A stretch of 64,000 nt of DNA from Phytophthora sp. 'mugwort' (GCA_033558025.1 JAUCEF010000005.1:2046001-2110000), one strand, 5' to 3'; counted from the stretch's first letter, positions 21,675 through 32,699 are shown. The notes: a model not told the origin generated them from the letters alone. A program made the numbers and translations.

Positions 21675-22598
21675 TTATCCGCCGGCCAAGAGCAGGAAGA
21701 TGAGGGTCACCACAAGCACGAGGATGATGAGGTACAGCTTCGTGTTGTTGCTTTGCTTGGCCACCTGTGGGTGCATGATATGAGAGCGTTAGCACCACGT
21801 CAAGATACCGCCGAGATGCAATATAGCAAGGGCTCATTGTACCCGAGCTGCGCGCGCGCCCTCGGACTCGAGTCCGTCCGTGACGCGGGACACATCATCG
21901 TCAATCTCGTTCAGCAGCCGCACGTGCAGATCCGTCTCGTCCTTGACAGTCAGGCTGTAGTTGTGCAGGTTGGACACGCCCTGGCCGATCATATCCAGCT
22001 GCTGGTCCTGATCCTTCATAATCTGGTTCTGCATGCTCAGCAGTCGCGCCGGCGCATCCGCTGCCCCAGGACTGTGCAGCAACAAGCACACAAGTATAAG
22101 TCTCCGTGTGCAGCTATCCTGATCCTTCAGGTTGACAACGCACCTAACTGCAGCCTTCGAAGTCTTCCGGCTGTTATACATATCCAAGTCCTCTTGCTGC
22201 ATACACATGCACAGGCAATTGCTACGTCAACTTGGCAGCAAGCAGGTCGCCAGGGGCTTCAGTGTCGTACCTGATCTCGCGCTAACTGATCCAGTAGCCT
22301 CTCGCGCCTCTCGATCTCCTGTTTTGTTCTATGCAATGGCAGTTAACCCCTGTCAGTGGTCCATCTTCAATGGCGCCGACTAGCCAATAACAGCCACCGC
22401 CGCGTCGTACACTGAGCTGGACGAGCGCTTGAGCTGGTCAAAGTCGCGCTTAAGACGCGAGACGCTCTGCTGCAACGCGAAGACGCTGGTGCCGATGGCG
22501 CCCGAGTTGCCAGTGCGGATCTTACTGGACAGCACCTGCTCCTGGCCGCGCGCGCCCTCCAACCGGTCCAGCCACGAGGCCCACGCCGTCGCGCTCAT
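21675..22598 (-). CDS. Qc-SNARE, Syp5 / syntaxin-8 type
   Basis: A membrane-anchored SNARE of the endosome/vacuole or post-Golgi route. Five exons: 22598-22398, 22318-22271, 22196-22144, 22071-21843 and 21764-21675, with GT-AG sites and matching phases. They give about 206 residues, the usual length for small Qc-SNAREs. The N-terminal helical part starts MSATAWASWLDRLEGARGQE. EIERRERLLDQL is the classic linker seen in Stx8/Syp5. The SNARE motif runs from RLLSMQNQIMKDQDQQLDMI to VTDGLESEGARA. The last exon encodes QSNNTKLYLIILVLVV and a single anchor. At the zero layer I read His where Gln is usual (the LHVRLLNEI stretch). The exon-1 donor and exon-3 acceptor are the least certain edges. Confidence 0.85.
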
Positions 22599-22783
22599 GG
22601 TCGGCAGCCTCTGCTTTCTTTCTTTCGAAAATCTTTACTTTTACTCTCTTATTCGTATCTGATTCGTTTCTGATTAGCTTGACTATTGGTCAAATTTTAC
22701 AAAAATGGGATCCCCGGTCGATTGGCCAATATTGCGAGCAGCACAACCAGAGGCACAGCAAGCAAAGCAAGACAAGAGACATC
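22599..22783. promoter_or_regulatory. Divergent promoter, Qc-SNARE / TIM9
   Basis: 185 bp between the two start codons. Two CCAAT-type boxes are visible: CTATTGGTCAA at 22684-22693 and ATTGGCCAAT at 22721-22730, the latter a perfect palindrome that can serve both directions. A pyrimidine-rich tract near 22609-22650 faces the SNARE gene. Confidence 0.5.
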
Positions 22784-23050
22784 ATGAGCCAGCGGGAGTT
22801 CGAGCGCAAGATGGAGGAGCACATCGAGGAGATGCGCGTGACACAGACCATCGCGTACTTCAGCCGCACGGTCGAGCTATGCTTCACAGACTGTGTGCAC
22901 GCCTTCCGCAGCAAGAAGCTGGACGACAAAGAGACGTCCTGCGTCAACAACTGCGCCGAGAAGTTCCTGCGCCACACTATGCGCTCCTCCGTGCGCCTGC
23001 AAGAAAGCTACGCTGAGATTATGCAACAGCAGCAGGATCAGCAGAAATAG
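22784..23050 (+). CDS. TIM9: Mitochondrial import chaperone Tim9
   Basis: A small intermembrane-space chaperone that, with Tim10, carries hydrophobic precursors to the TIM22 and SAM complexes. It has 88 residues, as expected. The twin CX3C motif is plain: CFTDC and CVNNC, spaced as in the family and oxidised to two disulfides. CAEKFLRHTMRSSVRLQE after the second motif favours Tim9 over Tim10 (CxEKFLKHxxRVxxRFQE). The frame is open upstream to an ATG at 22679, but that would run through the promoter; the ATG at 22784 gives the normal MSQREFERKMEEHI start. Single exon, divergent from the Qc-SNARE gene. Confidence 0.92.
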   Translation: MSQREFERKMEEHIEEMRVTQTIAYFSRTVELCFTDCVHAFRSKKLDDKETSCVNNCAEKFLRHTMRSSVRLQESYAEIMQQQQDQQK

Positions 23051-23401
23051 AGTGGCGGCAGCAATAGCATTGCAGACCGAGGAAGTGGGGCAGATATCGA
23101 TTGAGATGCAATAATGAGCACCTAAATCGACGGCGTTTTTTTCAAGCCCGCATCTTGATTGATATTTGGTCCCTGTATGCAGCGTCTATCCAGACAGAAT
23201 GAAAGTGCGATGCAGGTCACGCCAGCAGCATGAGCGGCGCTGTTTGTACCAGGTATTCCAGCGATCCACAACTAAAATGACTGATACTGTTGCCTTCGAT
23301 TAATGACGTTTGGCCATTACTACAATGATTTGCCCCTTGGTTTAGGGTCATTTGAGACCGCCCATTTCGAATTCCCATTTCTCCGACCCCTTCCCCAAAA
23401 A

Positions 23402-24310
23402 ATGGCGCCATCCCCAACAAGTGCACAGCACGCCGGTGGTTCGTTCGAAGACGGCGAGCCGGCCCCAACGCGCGGCTACTCGAAGCGCGGTGATGGCTTT
23501 TCGGTGCAGGAAACCGAGGGACTGTTGCAGGAGGTGCACGATCGCTGGCAGGAAGGCTGGGACGTGATTGCCGAGGTGCACAACGCGCAGTTCCCGGGCC
23601 ACAAGCGCACCGCCGGCTCGCTCAAGCGCAAGTTCGCCAAGCTCTACCGCACTAAGATCGACTCCACTACCAAGGAGAAGCACGCTCGCGTGGCGTCCAT
23701 GGCCAAGAAAGTGCGCGAGGAGATGCGAGGTCAGCGTCGGGGCCTCACGCCCGCCACGCGCGTGCTCGGCGAGGACTTCGTAGCGGAGACCGACGCCAGC
23801 GTGGGCGTGCAGGAGGTACATGAAGACCTTAATGGGGTGGAGATGATTACGTCCCAGTCGGGGACGCAGCCACAGGCTCTGCCCGAAGCAACAGTGATGG
23901 CCAGCGAGCACGAACTGCGGCAGACACTGACTCAGAGCGTTCACATGGCCCCGGAGGCGACGGACGCGTGGCAGGCGGCCATCAGTCGCTGGCCTGTTGC
24001 CAGCGAGCCGCTGCGCAGGATTCGGTCACAGATTGAGAGCGGCGAGACGATGCCCAGTCAGGACCTGGTACAAACTGTGCTGCTGGTGCTGCTCGAGTCT
24101 CAGCACCAACGCGACTTGGAGCGGGATCAGGAGCGCGAAGAACGTCGACTAGAGAGGCAGCGCTGGCAAGAAGACGTGCGCGAGCAGCGGCGTCGACATG
24201 AGCAAGAACGCGCTGAGGACCGACGCAGGACTGAACAGTTCATGCAGGTGATGACCACGCTGGTTGCACAGATTGCCGCAGGGCAGCAGCAGCGAAACGG
24301 CTTGAATTAA
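23402..24310 (+). CDS. Myb/SANT-like (DUF6818-type) protein, copy 1
   Basis: About 302 residues, one exon. Residues ~30-85 form a Myb/SANT-like three-helix domain: GYSKRGDGFSVQETEGLL, then DRWQEGWDVIAEVHN with two spaced Trp, then KRTAGSLKRKFAKLYRT. This arrangement is what I know as a DUF6818-type domain common in oomycetes. A Thr/Glu-rich middle follows, then an Arg/Glu-rich coiled coil (about residues 235-285) and a short hydrophobic end EQFMQVMTTLVAQIAAG. DNA binding is inferred from the fold; the role is unknown. I chose the ATG at 23402 over the one at 23303 because the family motif begins soon after. A tail-to-tail paralogue lies 1 kb away. Confidence 0.75.
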   Translation: MAPSPTSAQHAGGSFEDGEPAPTRGYSKRGDGFSVQETEGLLQEVHDRWQEGWDVIAEVHNAQFPGHKRTAGSLKRKFAKLYRTKIDSTTKEKHARVASMAKKVREEMRGQRRGLTPATRVLGEDFVAETDASVGVQEVHEDLNGVEMITSQSGTQPQALPEATVMASEHELRQTLTQSVHMAPEATDAWQAAISRWPVASEPLRRIRSQIESGETMPSQDLVQTVLLVLLESQHQRDLERDQEREERRLERQRWQEDVREQRRRHEQERAEDRRRTEQFMQVMTTLVAQIAAGQQQRNGLN

Positions 24311-25326
24311 GCTACCGGTAGGTTGAGTGAAGGATTTGCGTGCTGGTTGAAGTTGTCATTGCAGTATGGAATATGGCGAAATTGCTGTGCAGTGCGAGAG
24401 GCGCCGTATGTATGTTGCACGGCATTGAAAGTAGTAGTGGATGGGCGGCCCTCGTTTGGTGTCCTGCGGTTGCCTTTGTTGTGCGCCAGAATGCGAAATT
24501 TTTGTTGCCCTTCGCCCACCTCTCGGAAGAGCCCTGTCACCATTTCTCATGTCCAAAAGGGCACCATGGAGACCACTGCAGGTTGGAACCAACCAATCTT
24601 GCATGGGACCAAAACGTGGTTTATGTTAAAGACCGATGACATTCGGGTTTATTGACTATAATACCCCTAGGCTCTTGAACATGGACGGATGTCCGATCAT
24701 GTATGCTGATCCTCCGCACCATCGCGTTACGACACTTTGTGCCACGGGGAACTATACTGTAATACCTGTACGCCGACCTGCCCTACCGGGGGGGGGTAAC
24801 GACGTATCCGTGGTGGTGGCAAACTCGGTAAGCAGCAGGCTTCGGGAGTTAAACAGTCGAAGAACTCTCCTTAAGCAATCTTGAGCCTGGTGAGCCTGGT
24901 TCGTGTCCTCATACTGACAGCTGTATCGGGCGTTTGCTTGCCTAAGTCATGTAGCCGAGGTTGCTGACGACGACGTGCTGTGAAGCCCGAAACGGACTGT
25001 GACGTTGCCAACCTCGCCTGCACCATCTTCACATTGCAAATGGGCGAGTATCCTGTTGGATTTCGAGTAAGAGAGCAAGCTGCAGGCAATATTGGCGAAT
25101 GGGGGGGGAGGGGGGTGGGTGGTGCTAACCTCATTGATAATTGTTTCGAGCTCGATGCAATGGCGAGTGCGTTTTATGACAGTTCAGTCTCGCACGCATC
25201 GTACGTATTGAATACAACTCCAGCGACTCGCAAGTCCGTCAGACTGCTCCAGCATTTCAGCTGTAAATGAACGGAAATGAAGTGGACAAATCAGTACCAT
25301 AATGCAAATCAGAGTATCCTTTCAGC
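24311..25326. other. Gap between the two Myb-like genes; no gene seen
   Basis: Open frames of up to 110 codons occur but none shows a recognisable domain. G runs occur at 24790-24796 and about 25100-25116. The interval probably contains two 3' UTRs and transposon debris. Confidence 0.5.
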
Positions 25327-26259
25327 TCAACACTCAGTGTCTCGCTGCTCAGGAGTGCCATTCTTGCCCACGAGTAGCATCATCATTTGCATGAACTGCT
25401 CGTGTCTGCGTCGGTTCTCGGCGCGTTCTTCATTGCGACGGCGGCGCTCTTCGCGCTCTTCGTCACGGCGACGGTCTTCCTCCTGTCTTCGCTGCTCAGC
25501 TTCATCCCTTCGACGTTGCCGTTCCTCTTCCCGATGCTGACGCTCCTCCTCTCTGTCCAGGTCACGTTGGTACTGCGAGCGGAGAATGACCTTGAGCACT
25601 GAGGTGAGCAGGTCATCGGTTGGCAGCGGCGTGGCCTCCGGCGGGAACACCGCCGCCGGATTCTGCCACTCTATCATCTGGCGTGGCACCCGCACACGCG
25701 GACGCGGGACCACCACCGCTGGTGGGCCAGCAGGAGGCGTCGTGGCACCCGGCGCTGGGACGGGCACAGTCGTCGTAGATGACGCAGTGATGCTGGTAGC
25801 GGCAGCAGGCGGTACCTCAGCCGTCGTATCCACCCAGCTATGTTCCGACTCGGTAGCTCCGTCTTGCGTGTGGTCGTCGCCCTGCGGCGGCTGGAATGAA
25901 GCCTCATTGGACTCGATGGGTGTCTCATCACCGACGCTTAAAAGAGCGGATCCGGGCGCCGGCGGCACGCCCTCGATCATCTCCTTGTGCACAATATGGG
26001 CGAAGGCGATGGCCTGATGATTTTTGGCGCCACGCGGAGGGATGTTTGAGCGGTACAGGCGAGAGAACTTCTTCTTAAGCGAGTCGGCCGAGCGGTTGTG
26101 TTTGGCGAACTGTGCGTTGTGGAGCTGCGCGATAACGTCCCAGCCTTCGCGCCAGCGACTTTGCACCAGCTGTAGCAGACCCATGGACTCTGCCTCTGTG
26201 AAGCCGTCGCCGCGCCGCTGCACATGCGGCCCGAGACGCCGCTTTACCTCGATATCCAT
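25327..26259 (-). CDS. Myb/SANT-like (DUF6818-type) protein, copy 2
   Basis: About 310 residues on the minus strand, one exon, homologous along its length to the plus-strand gene at 23402. The Myb-like domain is near the N-terminus: QRRGDGFTEAESMGLL, SRWREGWDVIAQLHNAQF and SADSLKKKFSRLYRS. The middle is Pro/Ala/Thr-rich and has diverged. The coiled coil is almost pure Arg/Glu (about residues 235-290) and is followed by EQFMQMMMLLVGK, matching copy 1's EQFMQVMTTLVAQ. Both domains are intact and there is no frameshift, unlike the surrounding repeats, so it is probably a live gene. Function unknown; DNA binding is inferred. Confidence 0.75.
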   Translation of the reverse strand: MDIEVKRRLGPHVQRRGDGFTEAESMGLLQLVQSRWREGWDVIAQLHNAQFAKHNRSADSLKKKFSRLYRSNIPPRGAKNHQAIAFAHIVHKEMIEGVPPAPGSALLSVGDETPIESNEASFQPPQGDDHTQDGATESEHSWVDTTAEVPPAAATSITASSTTTVPVPAPGATTPPAGPPAVVVPRPRVRVPRQMIEWQNPAAVFPPEATPLPTDDLLTSVLKVILRSQYQRDLDREEERQHREEERQRRRDEAEQRRQEEDRRRDEEREERRRRNEERAENRRRHEQFMQMMMLLVGKNGTPEQRDTEC

Positions 26260-27082
26260 GTTGCAGTCACTTTTTAGATGGGGAGAATTTGCGAGTGAAT
26301 GGGTGGATCAAATTTTTGCGCTGAACCTAGAGGCATCATTTAGGTACGCTTGACGGTGGTAAAGTAAGTCAGGACCAATATACAAAGTCTAAATTGAATT
26401 TGGCGCGAAAATGGACGACACAGACCGAGTCTTACATATTTTGATTTATTGGACGTTGAAGTGGCGCACACGCAAAAAAAAAAACGTTGGTGTCGCAAAG
26501 TAAATATGTCAATACAGGCTCGAGCTAGCATAGGACCTATCATATTGTACATACATCTACATGTTTTTTTTACAGTAAGTTGTTTGGTTGGGAAAAGTCG
26601 CTGAGGTGACATGCAGTGGCGGTGCTGGGCTTGGTATTCATCAAGGTAGATAGATACACAACTGGAGGTACCCTAGCTACTGTAGAGGGTTTATATGAAG
26701 AGTGCCAAGTCGCTCTTCAGAGCAGGTGTACCCAAGTACACTAAGTGATGTAGCTAATCATCACTACGGCGTCGACGGTAATGACGTCATGGATAAGTAC
26801 CACAGATATGGTACAAAGACCTCAGAGCCACTCAATAGGATAACAGCTAGGGTACTGTATAGGTGACTAATAGTTAGTATGTAGACGCATTAAAAGGGGT
26901 CACGTATAAATATATTCAGTCTTAAATCGACTAGTGAACTGCCGTTCACTGAGAGTTTGTACCCTCTCCGGAAGTCACACTTCCTGCGCGCAAGGTGTTG
27001 TGAGCCCCGTCACACTTGGTAGCACTTGTAGTCAATCCACGCCTACGCGGGTTACTACCTGAAACCTCTGGATCCTAGCAAC
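26260..27082. other. Likely Ty3 leader / partial 5' LTR
   Basis: No host gene. The right half runs directly into the gag start at 27083. It has a TATA-like stretch GTATAAATATATTC near 26905 and a stretch of about 160 bases downstream of it, as an LTR plus leader would. I could not find the same sequence downstream of the element, so the LTR call rests on position only. Confidence 0.35.
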
Positions 27083-28480
27083 ATGGACCGGAATGAGTTT
27101 CCTCATATGAACGACTCACAGTTCGAGTCCGTTCGTAAGACGACTGGCATCTTTGGTATGGGTGCCTTGCGCAGCTTGGCGTCGTCAACGCAAGCTGAGC
27201 AGGCGCGTGACCGCGTTCAACATCTATGAGCGGAGGCTCATCGAACATTCGGAGCAACCTGCAAGTTCCGGCCGCAGAGCCGAAGCCGGTCTACCCCAAG
27301 CCGCTGAGGCTGAAGGTAAACCCATGTGAAGGGAAGGAAGGTGAAAACCTTCACTTCTGGGTGCGAAAAGTAGAGCTCGCAATGGATGCGGCTCTCATCT
27401 CCTCGGAGCACCTCCGAGTGGCTTTCGCCCTCTCCAACCTTAGCGGGCGTACTAAGAGTTGGGCGTATACACAGGAAGCGACAATGCCTGGATGCTGCGC
27501 ATCCTGGGCTCAGCTGTTTGACAGCTCAGAGCCGCGTCCCTCCCGGCGAACTATGAGTACCGCCAGCGGTCACGTTTCCTGTCATGTAAACAAGGAAGAT
27601 GTGAGCTGCACGAGTACATCCAGGAGATGCGGGAGCTCACCGCATCCCTCGTGGGAATTCACTCCGTGAACACATTAAGGTGACGGTGTTGATGAACGGC
27701 CTAAGAGTAGGCCCGGCCCGCACCCAGCTATTTCGGGTGCAGACCAATACTCTGGAAGAGGCGATCCAAGTCGCCCCCAAGAGGAGTACAGCCACCGCCA
27801 GGCACGCACGCCTGTGGCGATGTGGCCAGGGGGTGCGACACCAAGTCGCAGGGCCCCAAGCGGGCCAGTTCCCAGGAATTTGGGCTCACCTGGCACGTGC
27901 CTTCCTGCGGGGGGACAATGAAAGCGTCCCCCCCCCCCCAAGCCCATCGCGCTCAAGGGTCGTTGGCAAAGGCCGCGACCCCACGGGCAGGGAACGCAGA
28001 ACGTCAGTAGGAGCGGAGCGCCCTACTGTGGCAGATCTAAGTCTTCACGAGCGGTACGCGGGTGGCGCGCACCATGGAGACTTAGCCCCTGAGAGTCTTT
28101 GCACTCTCGAACCGAAGAAGGTCAGCGTTGGGCTGCTAGTAGTACGCGTAAGTGTACAGAGATATACCCATCCCTTCCGAGTCTTAATAGACTCCGCGGC
28201 GTCGAAGAACTTCGCACGCCGCCAGACTGTTGCGGAGAATAGCAACAATTTGGCGATGCTTTACGAGAAAGCCAAGGCAACGGGACAGTGTCGGTACAAC
28301 TCGCTGACGGAACGATTCTTACGGTTCCCAAGATCCATGTGGATCTAGCTGTGAAGTTCGAGGACTTCGACAGCATGGAACGGTTTACTGTCCTAGAAAT
28401 GGACAAGTATGACTTGATCCTGGGTATGCCTTGGCTCGAGAAACATGAGCCATGGATCGATTGGCGAAATAAAGCCTTCG
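27083..28480 (+). pseudogene. Ty3 gag and aspartic protease, frameshifted
   Basis: The start is MDRNEFPHMNDSQFESV at 27083. Gag continues in a second frame (27226 on) with NLHFWVRKVELAMDAALI, typical of the Ty3 gag helical core, and in a third frame with ELTASLVGIHSVN and VTVLMNGLRVGPARTQLF. The zinc knuckle is not intact. A retropepsin follows: VLIDSAASKNF at about 28180, where the catalytic Asp-Ser-Gly reads Asp-Ser-Ala, and then YDLILGMPWLEKHEPWIDW (about 28408-28465), the usual C-terminal signature. At least four frameshifts and a C run near 27931 separate the parts. Confidence 0.75.
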
Positions 28481-29655
28481 GGGCACGCCGGCCTGCAGTT
28501 ACTGGCAGAGCATTGGTGAGACATGTTCCCACCTCTGCCAGGAACTGGGGCGTCCGAAAGGGGCGCCGGAATGCAGGAGCATCCTGTGAATTTTTGGGAG
28601 CCGCCGGCGTATTGAGCGACCCCCTAGAAGCGGTGGCAGCAGAAGCTGCGCCTGGTCGACTGCGGCAGTCCGTACAGGATAGCCCTCGACCCCCGCCGGA
28701 ATTTGAACCGGCGGCCAAGGCTTTAAGAGTGGTGGTGCCGGGTAGCACCGACCAGGTGGGTAATCTAGGTCCACAGCAAGTCACCCAGACTGAAGCTGGC
28801 GAGGAAGACGCGCGAGGCGCTTCCTGTGTGGGTAGCCTTGTTCCACACCAGGTCGCCCAGACCATAACTGAAGAAGAGTGGCGGAATGCACTTCTTGTGT
28901 GGGTAACCATGTTCCACACGAAGCCCTAGAGGCTTTGGATGTCGTTAATGAGATGTCCACAGACGTGGGTAATGAAGTACCACGTCACGGTCGCCGTCGA
29001 TGACATAATCGACACCGCAAGTCGCCTCTGAAGTCGTTTCAGACTGGAGTCGCTTCAAGCGACTCGGAACCCAGGGCCCGGGTTCTTCCGACGCGGCCAG
29101 TCGAAGGGTGTTATCACATCCTCGACGGCGAGACAGGCCATCGGGTCAAGGCAGGTGGCATCCAGCTACAGCAGCTGCCAGAGGTGTCAGCGCTCCTGAA
29201 CCTCGAAGAGTTGACGCCGACAGATTTCCTAGCCGACTTGAGGCAGGAGAAATCGCAGAGGTGGCACTCTTGAAGCAATAGTCCACTCCAGAGGAACTGA
29301 ATTCTTCCTCGGTTACGGACGAGGGCGTCCTGGGGGCATTCTCCTTCCAGCGTGCGTCGCGCTTGGGTTCTGAGATCCTCAAGAACCCAAGGATCCAGTG
29401 TATCCTTTAATGAAGGGGCTCGAGGACGTGGTGTCCAACAATCCACTGTCTTAACTCCCACCGGATCGTGGGATCAGGCACGAGATCAATCTCGTGCCGG
29501 CACAAACTACTGTGTCACCAGACAATGGCCACTGTCTCGAGAGCAGTGCGAGGTCAGTGATGCCTTCTTCGCCGCAAAGGCCAAGGCAGGCATGGTGCGG
29601 GAATCGAAATCCTCGCACTTGATGCCAACCCTTCTGCGTTCGGAAGCCAAACGGG
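28481..29655 (+). pseudogene. Ty3 spacer between protease and reverse transcriptase
   Basis: Low-complexity, Pro/Glu/Ala-rich coding remnants in several frames link the protease to the polymerase. Fragments such as GVRKGRRNAGASCEF and LLNLEELTPTDFLADL read as parts of a polyprotein linker. Stops occur at 28929, 29009 and elsewhere. A short repeated module (HQVAQT / QQVTQT) near 28765 and 28845 is visible. Confidence 0.45.
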
Positions 29656-30830
29656 AAGTGGCGTCTGGTTCGTGCTTTTAATAAGCTGAACAACGTAACG
29701 GTAACGGCCCAGACACCCATCCCACGAAAGAATGTGTTGATAAACAATATGACCAGGTGCGAGTTATACAGCGCCCTGGATCTGGTTATCGGATACTACC
29801 AGATCATGATGCGCGAGAGCGACATCCCGCTCACCGCACTGAGCACTCCAAGCGGTATGCTATGAGAGTGGCTGGTTATGCCACAGGGCCTGTCTAATGC
29901 CCCGGCGACGTTCAATCGCCTGGTCACGTAGTTGTTTAATTGTGTGTGTGTACGCACAGTCGTACTTCGACGACATCTTCGTCTATAACCGTGCCGAGGG
30001 AGGCAAGACGACTAAGGAGGTGTATTTGGAGCAACGCCGTCGAGTGTTGGAGGTCATGAGAGCAAACAAGCTCTAGGCCAACATCGACAAGTGCGTCTTC
30101 GCGGCGCAAGAAATCAAAGTTATCGGTTGCTTCGTTAGCAACGTTGACGTTCGAGCCGACCAGTAGAAGGTTAAGGCCATTTTGGCTTGACCAACGCCAA
30201 GGTCCCAGAGGGACCTGAGGAAGTGGTTGGGGTTAGCCAACTACCTCCATAAGTACAGCGAAGGGTACACGGGTCTGGTTAGACCCTTGTCGGATCTTCT
30301 GAAGAAGGATGCCGACTGGCACTGGGGGCGTGAGCACCAGGAAGCCTTTGACAATGTCAAGACAAGCCTTCAGAAGGCGCCTGTCTTGGCACCGCCGAAC
30401 GAGACGAAGCCGTTCAGCGTCGTCTGCGATGCATCCGATTATGCATTGGGTGTGCATTGCTCAGCCCGATGCAGGACGTGAACGAGTGATCTCGTTTCAG
30501 TCCAGACAGCTCAAGGCTGCCGAACGGAATTACCCCGTTCATGACAAGGAGCTGCTTGCCATAAAGTACGTCCTTGCCAAGTTCCGGGTGCACCTCCTGG
30601 GCTCACAGCCCTTTGTGATCTACACATATCACGCATCCTTACGGACGCGACAAATTCGCCCCATCTGTCCCAAAGGAGGGCAAGGTTGCTGTCCTTCCTT
30701 CGCAGAATACAACTTCCGCGTTGAGTACAAGCCTGGCAAGCCAACAATGCTTGCCGATGCGTTGTCACGCAGGCCGGACTATGAGCTGGCGCACATAAAC
30801 CGTGCCACGATCGATCTGTACGATCAGATA
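29656..30830 (+). pseudogene. Ty3 reverse transcriptase and RNase H, broken
   Basis: Reverse transcriptase: AFNKLNNVTVTAQTPIPRKN (about 29670-29725), then LDLVIGYYQIMM, then MPQGLSNAPATFNRL (about 29880-29922), then the catalytic YFDDIFVY (about 29966-29990). The thumb follows as CVFAAQEIKVIGCFV. At 30227 LANYLHKYSEGYTGLVRPL begins the connection, and RNase H appears as FSVVCDASDYALG (about 30414-30452) with its Asp, then YPVHDKELLAIKYVL. In-frame TAG codons at 30075 and 30164, and a frameshift near 30460, inactivate it. Confidence 0.8.
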
Positions 30831-31079
30831 CGCATGGCGTATCGGGGTGCTGTCCCTGGCACCTCTGGTCCGTTTCCCGGCTGCTGGCAAGGAAGCCAAG
30901 GCCGAGTGGCTCACGCCACGTCAGAGAGCCCGGATCCATCGATACGAGTGGGCCGATGGCCTGATCTACTATCGAGTGGAGACCCTATGATCCCCCCCCC
31001 GGGTAGTCGTATGTACCAAACGACAACGATATCAAGTTTGACATCCTTCACGAGACGCCGTTCAGCGGTCGCTTGGGCC

Positions 31080-32161
31080 GCGAGAAGACCTTCAAACCGG
31101 TCTCTCATTACTTTTGGTGAGCCCACATGTACAAGTGGATCGCACAGTACGTGAAGACATGTGACACATGTCAGCGGGTGATACCCGCCGGGCACGCCTC
31201 GGCCCCTTTGCAGAGCCTGCCCGTTCAGCGGACTGCTGGAAGTCGATAGTCTGGACTTCATCTTTGGACTTCCAGTCGATGGCCACGGAAACACCGGCAT
31301 CTTGGTGTTCGTGTGCCGTCTGAACAAGATGTGCATCTTGCTCTGGTCAAAGACTCAGTAACCGGGGAACAGGCTGCAAAGTTGTTCCTGGATGGCGTTT
31401 TCCGCCATCATGGTCTGCCGGAGACAATTGTCTCGTATCGTGACCCGCGGTTTACCGCTGCGTTCTGGCGAACGCTGTTCCAACTACTTGGAACAAGGCT
31501 GCACATGTCCACTGCCGCTAATCCTCAGACGGATGGGCAGACGAAGCGTGTCAACCGAGTGCTTGAGGACACTCTACGCAGTGTCTGTGCGAAGGCTCCT
31601 CGCACTTGGTCAGAACGCCTTCCCGTAGTTGAGTTTGCACGCAACAATGCGATTCACGCATGGACCGGGTATACCCCGTTCTATCTGAATGGCTTACGCC
31701 ATCCACGGGTGCCGCTCACTCTGCGAGTCAGCACCCGTCTTTAGTTATAAATGGGGGAGAGGCTCGGAAAGCGCTTCCGCGAGGTTTCGGACATGAGACC
31801 GGTTTCCTTGCGGAAACAAGTGGAGTCTTTTATAGACACCAGGCTGGACGTAATCAGCCGTGTCCGTGATGCCATGGCAGCGGCACAGGACAAACAAAAG
31901 GAGTACTCAGACAAGAATGGAAGAAGAAACTTAAATGTGTTTAATGTGGGGGAGTTAGTCCTATTAGACTCTAGGAACTTGCCACTCGCCACGGTAAGTT
32001 CTGTTGGGAGAAACAAGCTGAAGCACCGCTTCATTGGACCCTTCTCGGTCCTGGCCAGGCATGGTGCGGCATCTACCATTGACCTGCTTAAGTCGATGAC
32101 GACCCACCGGACGTTCTACATGGGCCGTCTGAAGCGGTACCATGATCCGCAGGGCTCATAG
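31080..32161 (+). pseudogene. Ty3 integrase with changed catalytic Glu
   Basis: The zinc-binding end is partly kept: KTCDTCQRVIPAG (about 31155-31195). In the catalytic core, DFIFGLPVDGHGN carries the first Asp (about 31255) and YRDPRFTAAFW the second (about 31437-31470). DGQTKRVNRVLED (about 31530-31570) reads Lys where the catalytic Glu of DGQTE is expected. After a stop at 31744, the C-terminal GPY/F-like region continues at 31751-32161 with NVGELVLLDSRNLPL and LKHRFIGPFSVL. It is inactive on two counts: broken frame and missing catalytic residue. Confidence 0.8.
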
Positions 32162-32699
32162 GCCCCAGCTCTACAAAGCGAGGCTGCGACTCTTCTCTCT
32201 GAGCGCGCCCAGAACCAGAAGCCCAAGTCCCTTGCGGGGCCGCGGAAGGGGCTCCATACGAAGGAACCCCGGCTGCATACGCCAAATATGAGCAATAGTG
32301 ATACGGCTGGGAGTACGCAGGAGGCGCTCCCGCCTGGGGCACAGGCCACAGGAGGTCCCGAACAAGAAACAACCCCGTTGGACTCGGACCATCGACGCCC
32401 AAAAGGCATCCAGACGTTGGAAAAGCTCGTCCATGTCATTCGTACGACGATCGACCCGTCCTTCAAGGGCCGACAAGTCATCGGCCAGACGATTCACGTC
32501 GTCACGAATCGGTCCAAGGACCCCAGCGCTCCCAGCCTGGGCGACAGCAGCCCCGCCCTCACACAAGTCCAAGCTCAATCTCTAGCGCAAGGACTCGACG
32601 ACGAAGAACGGTGTCTTTAACGACCAGAGGTGGAGCCGAAGGCGGCACACCAGGTCCTGAGCTGGACCGGAGGGGCGGCGCCTCATACTCGTACTCGTT

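Noticed and set aside
23348..23944. A 198-codon minus-strand ORF
   Set aside because: Antisense to the Myb-like gene, which has the recognisable domain on the plus strand.
26460..26490. Poly(A) tail of a LINE or SINE (A run near 26476)
   Set aside because: No element end or target duplication could be attached to it.
28122..28919. A 265-codon minus-strand ORF
   Set aside because: Antisense to the Ty3 protease, whose YDLILGMPWLE signature is on the plus strand.
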